From contig UQLA01000005.1 of the NCBI GenBank assembly GCA_900541745.1, positions 57,793 through 121,792 of the forward strand: a DNA stretch of 64,000 nucleotides, given 5' to 3'. The number at the start of each line of letters is the position of its first letter. Position 1 is the first letter of the stretch. A model generated the notes under the pieces. It was not told the origin of the DNA. It did not search any database and was given only the letters and a program-made list of their open reading frames with translations. A program made the position numbers and the translations under genes. Source of the DNA: an uncultured Collinsella sp. (GTDB taxonomy: Bacteria > Actinomycetota > Coriobacteriia > Coriobacteriales > Coriobacteriaceae). Positions 41,473 to 48,300 of this stretch are shown here, piece after piece.

Positions 41473-43320
41473 CTACTCCACGGTCACACTCTTAGCGAGG
41501 TTTCGGGGCTGATCGACGTCGCAGCCGCGCAGGATGGCAACCTCGCGGGCGAGCAGCTGCAGCGGGACGCTCGCCGTGATGGGGCTGAACACGTCGCGGA
41601 CGGTCGGCACGCGGATGATACAGTCGGCAATCTTGTTGATCTCCTCGTCACCCTCGGTGGCAACGACGATGACCTTGGCACCGCGCGCCTTGCACTCCAT
41701 AAGGTTCGACACGGTCTTGTCGTAGGTGGCACTCTTTGTGGCCACGGCGATGACGGGGAAGCCTGGATCGATCAGCGCGATGGGACCGTGCTTCATCTCG
41801 CCGGCAGCATACGCCTCGGCATGCAGGTAGCTGACTTCCTTGAGCTTGAGTGCGCCCTCGTAGGAGATGGCAGCGCCCATACCGCGGCCCACGAACAGCG
41901 CCGACTGCGCATCCTTGCACAGCAGGGCGGCCTCGTGCACGGCCTCGGTCTGGGTATCCAAAATCCACTGGATCTGCTCGGCCGTATCGGAAAGTTCGCG
42001 GAACAGCATGCGCGCCTGCTTGGTGGTCAGACGGTACTTAACCTGCGCCAGCAGCAGAGCAAGCAACGTGAGGCTCACAACCTGACCGATGAAGCTCTTG
42101 GTCGAGGCGACGGCGATCTCCTTGTTGGCCTTGGTATAGATGACGCCGTCGCTCTCGCGCGCCACGGGGCTGCCCACCACGTTGGTGATGCCAAAGACCT
42201 TGGCACCCTTGATGCGCGCATCGCGAATGGCGGCGAGGGTATCGGCCGTCTCGCCCGACTGGGACACGGCAACGACGAGCGTCGTCGGCGTGATGATGGG
42301 GTTGCGGTAGCGGAACTCGCTGGCAGCCTCAACCTCGGTGGGAATGCGAGCCCAGCCCTCAATAAGGTTCTTTACGATGAGGCCGGCGTGATAGCTGGTG
42401 CCGCAGGCGATCACGTAGACACGGTCGATGTCGTTGAGCTCCTCGAGGGACAGGCCCAGCTCATCGATGTCGAGCTCGCCGGCAGGCGCCATACGGCCAA
42501 CCAGCGTGTCGCGCACGACGCGCGGCTGCTCGTGGATCTCCTTGAGCATAAAGTCAGGATAGCCGCCCTTTTCGGCCATGTCCAGATCCCAATCGATGTG
42601 GGTGACCTTGGGCACGATGACATTGCCGGCCTCGTCGGTGTACTCGACGCCCGCAGGCGTAAGCTTGGCAAACTGACCGTCCTCGAGCACCACGACATCG
42701 CGGGTGGCGTCGATGAGCGCGATGACGTCGGAGGCAACGTAGGAGCCGGTCTCGCCCACGCCGACCACGATCGGGGAATCCTTACGGGCAACGGCGATCA
42801 CGCCAGGCTCGTCGGCGCACACGGCGGCCAAGCCATAGGCGCCTACCACGTGGGTGCAAGCCTCGCGCACGGAGGCCATCAGGTCGTGCGTCTCGGCATA
42901 GGCCTCTTCGATCAGATGCGCGAAGACCTCCGTATCGGTCTCGCTCTTAAAGTGATGGCCGCGGCCCTCCAGCTCCTCGCGCAGTTCGGCGAAGTTCTCG
43001 ATAATGCCGTTGTGGACGATGGCGATGCGACCGTCGCAGCTGGTGTGGGGATGAGCGTTAACGACGGAAGGCTTGCCGTGGGTAGCCCAACGGGTGTGAC
43101 CGATACCGCAGGTTGCGTCGCTATCGATGTTGGAAAGCTCGCTCTCCAGGCCCGCGACCTTGCCCACGCGGCGGATGACGTCGAGGTGCGCCGCGGCGCC
43201 CTCGCCCACCTCGAGCGCGACGCCCGAGGAGTCATAGCCGCGATACTCCATGCGCTTAAGGCCTGTGACCAGGATGTTCTTTGCAATATCAGAGCCGGTG
43301 TAGCCAACAATTCCGCACAT
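41473..43320 (-). CDS. glmS: Glutamine-fructose-6-phosphate aminotransferase
   Basis: This 615-residue enzyme makes glucosamine-6-phosphate, the first step toward peptidoglycan and other amino-sugar polymers. Cys1 of the glutaminase domain follows the initiator Met (MCGIVGYTG). HTRWATHGKPS and the NTN-hydrolase residues are present. Two SIS domains follow from about residue 290: YVIACGTSYHAG, VVAVSQSGETADTLAAI and FVGRGMGAAISYEGALKLKEVSY. The end is DQPRNLAKSVTVE. AAGGGA lies before the ATG. No glmS ribozyme is visible; instead an inverted repeat in the promoter suggests control by a GntR-type protein. A LacI regulator is encoded divergently further upstream. Confidence 0.97.
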   Translation of the reverse strand: MCGIVGYTGSDIAKNILVTGLKRMEYRGYDSSGVALEVGEGAAAHLDVIRRVGKVAGLESELSNIDSDATCGIGHTRWATHGKPSVVNAHPHTSCDGRIAIVHNGIIENFAELREELEGRGHHFKSETDTEVFAHLIEEAYAETHDLMASVREACTHVVGAYGLAAVCADEPGVIAVARKDSPIVVGVGETGSYVASDVIALIDATRDVVVLEDGQFAKLTPAGVEYTDEAGNVIVPKVTHIDWDLDMAEKGGYPDFMLKEIHEQPRVVRDTLVGRMAPAGELDIDELGLSLEELNDIDRVYVIACGTSYHAGLIVKNLIEGWARIPTEVEAASEFRYRNPIITPTTLVVAVSQSGETADTLAAIRDARIKGAKVFGITNVVGSPVARESDGVIYTKANKEIAVASTKSFIGQVVSLTLLALLLAQVKYRLTTKQARMLFRELSDTAEQIQWILDTQTEAVHEAALLCKDAQSALFVGRGMGAAISYEGALKLKEVSYLHAEAYAAGEMKHGPIALIDPGFPVIAVATKSATYDKTVSNLMECKARGAKVIVVATEGDEEINKIADCIIRVPTVRDVFSPITASVPLQLLAREVAILRGCDVDQPRNLAKSVTVE

Positions 43321-43394
43321 AGGATAAATCCCTTCGTTCGCGTGACTGCAAGACGTCCACGCACGGAAGGCGCTGAGACGTATAACGTTCGAGT

Positions 43395-43454
43395 ATTGTA
43401 CTCACGCAAGCGCAAGCTGATATACCAGAAGTGGTATCTTAACTTGGATACCAC
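43395..43454 (-). promoter_or_regulatory. glmS promoter region with GTGGTATC inverted repeats
   Basis: On the minus strand TACAAT (43400-43395) is a likely -10 element. Upstream, GTGGTATC (43431-43438) and GATACCAC (43447-43454) form an eight-plus-eight palindrome. A further ATACC half-site lies at 43422-43426, paired with GGTAT at 43433-43437. The pattern resembles NagR/DasR-type GntR operators, so amino-sugar control is plausible. Confidence 0.6.
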
Positions 43455-43475
43455 TCGATACACACACGTCCAGCC

Positions 43476-43814
43476 GGCCCAAACCACCACAATGGGGACA
43501 GGCACCTTTGTGGTGGTTTGGGCCGAGGCGGCGCTCTGTCCCGGCGAAAGATCTCGATCTGTAACATCTGGGGCTCTGGAAGTCGGCTTGGTGTTACAGA
43601 TCGAGACATTGCGGTTCGGCCCCAGCACTATGTCTCGGTCTGTAACAGGTAGAGCCGGTTTTGCCGTCCAGATGTTACAGATCGAGACAATTGAAGGTCC
43701 GGGCAGCTCAAACCACCACAAAGGTGCCTGTCCCCTTCGTGGTGGTCGCGCTGGCAACGGCGTTTACCCAGATAAAACCTGCTAAAATAAACCTGTCCCT
43801 AATTGGCAGGTTTT
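43476..43814. repeat. Composite cluster of palindromic repeats
   Basis: GGCCCAAACCACCACAATGG pairs with CCTTTGTGGTGGTTTGGGCC (43476-43524). A reversed related copy lies at 43710-43747. Between them four copies of TGTTACAGATCGAGA or its reverse start at 43552, 43592, 43633 and 43673, as two inverted pairs spaced 40-41 nt. An AGGGACAGGT-family copy (43767-43814, reversed) ends the cluster just before the lacI-type gene. Three repeat families thus stack within 340 nt. Confidence 0.85.
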
Positions 43815-43878
43815 GACACCCTAGGGGCGGGCGATGCTACAATCTGGCTTGTACTTGAAACGCATCAAAGGGGCCGCT

Positions 43879-44991
43879 ATGGCAAAGGTAAATATCAGCG
43901 ACGTCGCGCGCGAGGCAGGGGTTTCGCTGGGCACGGTTTCCAACGCACTCAACCACCCCGAAAAGCTGCGCCCCGAGACCCTCAAACTCATCAACGAGAC
44001 CATCAATCGCCTTGGCTACCTGCCCAACCAAAGCGCCCGTCAGCTCGCGGGCGGCACCACCAAGTCCTTTGGCCTGGTCCTTCCCCGTCTCGACCACGGT
44101 TTTTCGCTCCAAATTGCCAGCGGCGCCCATAACGAGGCCCGCAAGCACGGTTACGACCTGCTCATCGCCAACGCCGATAACGACGATATTCTCCAGGACC
44201 ATTACCTGCGCTACTTTATGGGCACGCAAATGTCCGGCGTCATGGTTCAGCCCATGGCGTCCCCCGACTGGCACCCCGCAACGACCAAGATGCCCGTGCC
44301 GATCGTCCATCTGGACATCCACTGCTCCGAGCCCGGTTACTACGTGGCCGCCGACAACGAGGCACAGGGGCGCATTATCGCCGAGCTCGCCGTCGCCCGC
44401 GGCGCACGCCATATCACCGTTGTGGGCAGAGCGGCATTCATGCAGCTCACCCTGCGCGTACTTGGCATTCACAAGGCCCTCGCCCTGCATCCCGATATCA
44501 AAATTGAAGTCATTGACGCCGGAGAGTGGAATACCGCAGCCGACGGCTACAGCATTGGCGCTCAGATTGCCGGGCGCCCTGCCGACGAACGCCCCGATTT
44601 TGTCGTCGGCCTGACCGACGTGTTAGCCTCGGGCGTTATCTCGGCATTGGTCGACAAAGGCATCTCCGTCCCCGAGCAGGTTCGCGTGGCCGGATGCGAC
44701 GGCAACCCACTCGCTTGGAGCGGGTCGGTCCCCCTCACCACGGTGGCACCGCCGGGTTACGAAATTGGCCGCAAGGGCGTTCAGTTGCTGATGGAGCAGA
44801 TTGAGAACAAAGCCCCGGCAAAGACCAAGCATATCCGCGTCGGCTCTGCAGCGCGCACCGTCGCCGCAGTCACCACCGCGGAGGATATCAACCGCCAAGA
44901 ACTCGTGCGGCCGTTCCTCCTCGAGCGCGCCAGCACCCAGGCAAGCAACCACGCCGAAGCCACCGTCATCAACCTCGGCGCGTATCTATAG
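43879..44991 (+). CDS. LacI-family transcriptional regulator
   Basis: This 370-residue regulator starts MAKVNISDVAREAGVSLGTV, the LacI helix-turn-helix, followed by SNALNHPEKLRPETL and LGYLPNQSARQLAGG with the hinge helix. The rest is a periplasmic-binding-like sugar domain (FGLVLPRLDHGFSLQIASGA, AGCDGNPLAWSGSVPLTTVA). The ATG at 43879 has AAAGGGG before it; a frame start at 43834 has no site. A C-terminal extension of about 35 residues (FLLERASTQASNHAEATVIN) passes the usual end. It lies between the repeat cluster and a terminator, with no sugar operon beside it. Its target genes are unknown. Confidence 0.93.
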   Translation: MAKVNISDVAREAGVSLGTVSNALNHPEKLRPETLKLINETINRLGYLPNQSARQLAGGTTKSFGLVLPRLDHGFSLQIASGAHNEARKHGYDLLIANADNDDILQDHYLRYFMGTQMSGVMVQPMASPDWHPATTKMPVPIVHLDIHCSEPGYYVAADNEAQGRIIAELAVARGARHITVVGRAAFMQLTLRVLGIHKALALHPDIKIEVIDAGEWNTAADGYSIGAQIAGRPADERPDFVVGLTDVLASGVISALVDKGISVPEQVRVAGCDGNPLAWSGSVPLTTVAPPGYEIGRKGVQLLMEQIENKAPAKTKHIRVGSAARTVAAVTTAEDINRQELVRPFLLERASTQASNHAEATVINLGAYL

Positions 44992-45023
44992 CACGTCGGC
45001 CAGTATGCCAAAATGCCGTTTAG

Positions 45024-45059
45024 GCAAAAGAGGCCCGACCATTGCCGGACCTCTTTTGC
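45024..45059. terminator. Bidirectional terminator after the LacI-family gene
   Basis: GCAAAAGAGG pairs with CCTCTTTTGC, with an inner CCG/CGG pair. Both ends are A/T-rich, so it can serve the LacI-family gene and the convergent HAD gene. Confidence 0.85.
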
Positions 45060-45104
45060 TTAAGTGCAAAGACGGCCAATGTCTCGCTTCAACGCCGCGA
45101 TTGC

Positions 45105-45755
45105 CTAGCGTACGGCCTTGACCGCCGCCGCCAGGTCGAACAGCGAATCGAGCACGGCCTCGCAGCCATCCACCACGTCCTGCGGCAGCGGCACGATATC
45201 GGGGACGGCAAAGACATGGCAGCCGGCCGTGATGCCCGAGACGCAGCCGTTGCGCGAATCCTCGACCACGGCGCATTCCTCGGGGGCAAAGCCCGCGCGC
45301 TTGCAGGCGAGCAGGTACATCTCGGGATCGGGCTTGCCGTGCACGACGTCCTCGCCACAGGTCACCGTTTCAAACTTGTCAAAGAGACCGACCATCTTAA
45401 GGTTGCGCTCGGCCGTAACGAGGCGCGACGACGTCGCTAGACCCACGTGATAGCCCGCAGCCAGCAGCTCGTCTAGGCACTCAGCGGCGCCGGCCTTAAG
45501 CTCCAGCTCGGTCTTGACCATCTCGTCGCGAATCTCCTTGTGGCGGGCATAGACCGCCTCTGTGGTTTCGTGGCTGCCGTAATGCTTATCGAGGATGTCC
45601 ATGACATCGGGCAGCGTGCGACCGATAAACTGATGGATCAGCGCTTCATCAATCGCGACCCCCAGCTCGGCAGCACCCGCCTTCCATGCCTTAATGCCCA
45701 AACGCTCGGTATCGACCAGCGTTCCGTCCATGTCAAAAATAACAGCCTTGATCAT
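45105..45755 (-). CDS. HAD subfamily IA phosphatase, beta-phosphoglucomutase-like
   Basis: This 216-residue enzyme starts MIKAVIFDMDGTLVDTERLG, with the nucleophile and acid-base aspartates of motif I. A helical cap follows (about residues 15-85). VGLATSSRLVTAERNL is motif II, KPDPEMYLLACKRAG motif III with its Lys, and CAVVEDSRNGCVSGITAG motif IV. The pattern fits beta-phosphoglucomutase or sugar-phosphate phosphatases; no R-K-x-G-x substrate loop unique to the mutase is evident. The ATG at 45755 follows GGGGGACCG. It is divergent from larE, and a perfect palindrome lies upstream. Confidence 0.88.
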   Translation of the reverse strand: MIKAVIFDMDGTLVDTERLGIKAWKAGAAELGVAIDEALIHQFIGRTLPDVMDILDKHYGSHETTEAVYARHKEIRDEMVKTELELKAGAAECLDELLAAGYHVGLATSSRLVTAERNLKMVGLFDKFETVTCGEDVVHGKPDPEMYLLACKRAGFAPEECAVVEDSRNGCVSGITAGCHVFAVPDIVPLPQDVVDGCEAVLDSLFDLAAAVKAVR

Positions 45756-45813
45756 ATCGGTCCCCCATCGGCTCTCGCTATCGCATTGCCGCAACTCTAC
45801 CGCATTTGGCAAC

Positions 45814-45834
45814 TGGTATATAACGTATATACCA
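45814..45834. promoter_or_regulatory. Perfect nine-plus-nine palindrome in the HAD-larE divergent region
   Basis: TGGTATATA-ACG-TATATACCA lies 59 nt upstream of the HAD gene start and 95 nt upstream of larE. It resembles GntR-type operators and contains -10-like TATATA sequences, so a regulator bound here could block promoters. Confidence 0.6.
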
Positions 45835-45928
45835 TATTGCACTTTCGTTACATAGATAGAAGTCTTATGACAAGCGGCTCGATAGGATTATAGTTTTCGA
45901 CCGAGCAATCAATGATAAGGAACGTTCC

Positions 45929-46807
45929 ATGCTTTCAGACACCACCGCACCTGCAAAGGAGCTTCAGGACAAACTCGCGGCGCTCGAACAGCTGCTTTTG
46001 GCATACGGACGCGTCGCCATCGGCTTTTCCGGCGGCGTCGACAGCAGCTTTTTAGCCGCGGTCTGCGCCCGCATCATGCCTGCTAGCACGCTTCTCGTCC
46101 ACCTCACCACGCCGCTCATCGGCACGCCCGAACAGGCTTCGTTTGAGCGATCCGTTGACGGGCAAGCCAATGAGGAGCCGCATTTTAAGCTCCCTGTGCT
46201 CAATCTTTCGGTCGATCAGTTGCAGCTCCCCCAAGTAGCTTGCAACGACGCCAATCGCTGCTACCACTGTAAGCACGCCGGCTTTACCGCTATCGTCAAC
46301 CACGCCAAGTCGCTCGGCTTTCCCACCGTCATCGACGGCAGCAATGCAAGCGATCGCGGTGACTACCGCCCCGGCATGCGCGCGGCAGAAGAGCTCGGTG
46401 TACGTTCCCCTCTTATGAAGGTCGGCTTTACCAAGGACGAAGAGCGCGAGCTGTTGCGCGCATGGGGCTATCCCGTTTGGAGCCTGCCGGCGGGAGCCTG
46501 TCTTGCCACGCGCGTCCCCACGGGCGAGGAGCTTACGCGCGAGAAGGTCGATTTGATCCGCGCCTGCGAGGATTACCTGCACGAACTCGGTCTGGCGCAG
46601 GTACGCGCGCGCTTGGTCGGCGGCTGCATGCACATCGAGGCCGCCCCCGCAGATGTCACCAAGATTGCGGCCCTCGGCGGCGCCGCCGTCGATGCCGAGG
46701 GCAAGACCCCGTTGCCCGCCGCCATCGAGTCCGCGCTGCGCAAGCTGGGCTGCGCCCACATCTCCCCCGAGGTCACCCCCTACATCCACGGCAACATGAA
46801 CCTGTAG
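45929..46807 (+). CDS. larE: LarE-type ATP-dependent sulfur transferase
   Basis: This 292-residue PP-loop enzyme activates a pyridinium dinucleotide and adds sulfur while building the nickel-pincer cofactor of lactate racemase and related enzymes. The ATP loop is IGFSGGVDSSFLAA. The sulfur-donor cysteine position is in LPAGACLATRVPTGE. NDANRCYHCKHAGF adds a CxxC pair, and DGSNASDRGDYRPGMRAA is family-typical. LarB, LarC and LarA are not in the window, so this gene is separate from its pathway partners. A weak ribosome site (AAGGAACG) precedes the ATG. It is divergent from a HAD phosphatase and followed by a strong hairpin. Confidence 0.92.
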   Translation: MLSDTTAPAKELQDKLAALEQLLLAYGRVAIGFSGGVDSSFLAAVCARIMPASTLLVHLTTPLIGTPEQASFERSVDGQANEEPHFKLPVLNLSVDQLQLPQVACNDANRCYHCKHAGFTAIVNHAKSLGFPTVIDGSNASDRGDYRPGMRAAEELGVRSPLMKVGFTKDEERELLRAWGYPVWSLPAGACLATRVPTGEELTREKVDLIRACEDYLHELGLAQVRARLVGGCMHIEAAPADVTKIAALGGAAVDAEGKTPLPAAIESALRKLGCAHISPEVTPYIHGNMNL

Positions 46808-46834
46808 GTTGCGCCGTTTTACAAACGGCGCAAC
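46808..46834 (+). terminator. Hairpin after larE
   Basis: GTTGCGCCGTTT pairs with AAACGGCGCAAC around a three-base loop. No T-tract follows, but its place directly after the stop fits a transcript end. Confidence 0.7.
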
Positions 46835-46849
46835 TGCTCGGCGCTGCGC

Positions 46850-46945
46850 GGGCTCCGGGCACGGCAATCTGACGTTCAACTTCACGGGCGCGACCAAAAG
46901 GTCAGCGCCCGCTTGTTTCACGTCACCTTACCGCACCCGGAGCCC
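46850..46945. repeat. Nested three-tier palindrome after larE
   Basis: The outer arms GGGCTCCGGG (46850-46859) and CCCGGAGCCC (46936-46945) pair perfectly. A middle tier GACGT with ACGTC (46871 and 46920), and an inner hairpin CGGGCGCGACC-AAAA-GGTCAGCGCCCG (46885-46911), are nested inside. CGGCAATCT also faces ACCTTACCG. The plan resembles other elements in this window, but the sequence is distinct. Confidence 0.75.
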
Positions 46946-46983
46946 ACTCGCTCGCATATGCTCAACCTGGACTGCGTTAACTG

Positions 46984-47028
46984 ACCTGCCAAAAAGGGAC
47001 AGGTTTGTTTTGGCAGGTATTATCTGGG
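46984..47028. repeat. REP-type hairpin, AGGGACAGGT family, copy 3
   Basis: ACCTGCCAAAAAGGGACAGG is followed by TTTGTTTTGGCAGGT and TATCTGGGG. ACCTGCCAAAA pairs with TTTTGGCAGGT. It differs from the copy at 41361 by a few bases. The remaining 150 nt to the nuclease gene hold its ribosome site and probably its promoter. Confidence 0.85.
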
Positions 47029-47187
47029 GAAACGCCGAATAGCTTTATGTACACAACCGCCGCAGCTCCATATGAGGTAAATGAATCCGTAGCGTTTGTC
47101 CCAAATCTTAAGTATTTGTTCGACAGAACGGCCCCTGCCGGCTCCTGCTAGACTGGTAGACTCCCAACCGTCCATCCAGGAGCCTCA

Positions 47188-48171
47188 ATGTCGCGCAAGT
47201 CCGCCTACAAGCAAGCACTTTCCATCGGCACCGCCGTGGTGTTGGGGTTTGCGCTGTTTACGGGATCGCTCGACGGAGCTCCCAAGCTGCTGTCGCCGCA
47301 AAGCGATGAACAGGCGGCAGCTCTGGCCGAGAAGCAAAACGAGAGTCCCAGCCGCACCGACGACGAGGCGGACTTGGTCGCCCGGCTCGAATCGGGAACA
47401 GCGAGCTCCCCGGACTCTCAAAATAGCCAAGACTCTGGCGATGGCTCTGAATCCGCCGCAACCGACACCGGCGACGCTGCCTCCGCGGATAGCGCCGCCA
47501 CTCCCATCGACGAAGTCGAAAACCCTGACCTCAACCGCGCCCGCGGTGTTTATCTCGGCAGCATTCCCGACTACGCCGGCAACCCCTACGTTGCCCTTCG
47601 CGCCGACAGCACGCACCCGTTGGGCATGCCGTCGTTCACGCTCGACGAATACGAACGCGCTGCAGAAGAGGGCTGCTTTAAGAAATTCTCCAAGCTCGAT
47701 AGCCTGGGCCGCACCCGCAAGGCACTCGCCTGCGTAGGCCCCGAGTCGCTCGGACAGGGCAAGCGCGGCGACATCTCGCGTATCCACCCCGCCGGATGGT
47801 ATCAGCAGCGCTACGACTTTATTCCAGGCCAGAGCCTCTACAACCGCTGTCACCTCATCGCCTGGTCGCTCTGCGGTGAAAACGCCAATCGCAAGAATCT
47901 CCTCACCGGCACGCGCTATCTCAACGAGACGGGCATGCTGCCGTTTGAAGAGCAGGTCCTCGACTACATCCGCGACACGGGCAACCATGTGCTCTACCGC
48001 GTCACGCCCATGTACAACGAAGAGGAACTCGTCTGTCGTGGCGTTCGTCTGGAAGCACAATCGGTCGAGGACCACGGTAAGACCCTGTGCTTCCACGTGT
48101 ACTGCTACAACCTGCAGCCGCACGTGCAGATCGACTACGCCACCGGCCGCAACCAGGCGTCCGGAGACTAG
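47188..48171 (+). CDS. Secreted DNA/RNA non-specific endonuclease
   Basis: This 327-residue protein has an N-terminal signal or anchor helix (ALSIGTAVVLGFALFTGSL), then an acidic Ser/Asp/Ala-rich linker to about residue 115. The nuclease domain contains YNRCHLIAWSLCGENANRKN (catalytic His region, here N-R-C-H in place of D-R-G-H), then LLTGTRYLNETGMLPFE and GNHVLYRVTPMYN. This layout matches the Endonuclease_NS_2 group, which includes streptococcal secreted nucleases. It probably degrades extracellular DNA or RNA at the cell surface. CCAGGAGCCTCA precedes the ATG. It stands as a single gene with its own terminator. Confidence 0.9.
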   Translation: MSRKSAYKQALSIGTAVVLGFALFTGSLDGAPKLLSPQSDEQAAALAEKQNESPSRTDDEADLVARLESGTASSPDSQNSQDSGDGSESAATDTGDAASADSAATPIDEVENPDLNRARGVYLGSIPDYAGNPYVALRADSTHPLGMPSFTLDEYERAAEEGCFKKFSKLDSLGRTRKALACVGPESLGQGKRGDISRIHPAGWYQQRYDFIPGQSLYNRCHLIAWSLCGENANRKNLLTGTRYLNETGMLPFEEQVLDYIRDTGNHVLYRVTPMYNEEELVCRGVRLEAQSVEDHGKTLCFHVYCYNLQPHVQIDYATGRNQASGD

Positions 48172-48235
48172 TGCCGACCGCGCCGTCCGTAACCCAAAAA
48201 ATGATCCGTTTTCCTCCGTCGCATACGGATCGAAT

Positions 48236-48268
48236 AAGGCCGCCCCGGTTACCCAGGACGGCCTTTTC
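48236..48268 (+). terminator. Terminator of the nuclease gene
   Basis: AAGGCCG pairs with CGGCCTT, followed by TTTTCG. It also faces the end of the convergent EF-G-like gene. Confidence 0.8.
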
Positions 48269-48300
48269 GTCAGCACCTACATTGCAGGCAAAACCACACG

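Noticed and set aside
41440..43400. glmS ribozyme
   Set aside because: The glmS upstream region is a repeat cluster plus an operator-like dyad, and no ribozyme core pattern is visible.
41410..43785. A 791-residue frame antisense to glmS
   Set aside because: It is opposite glmS and runs through the repeat cluster; no start site or domain is seen.
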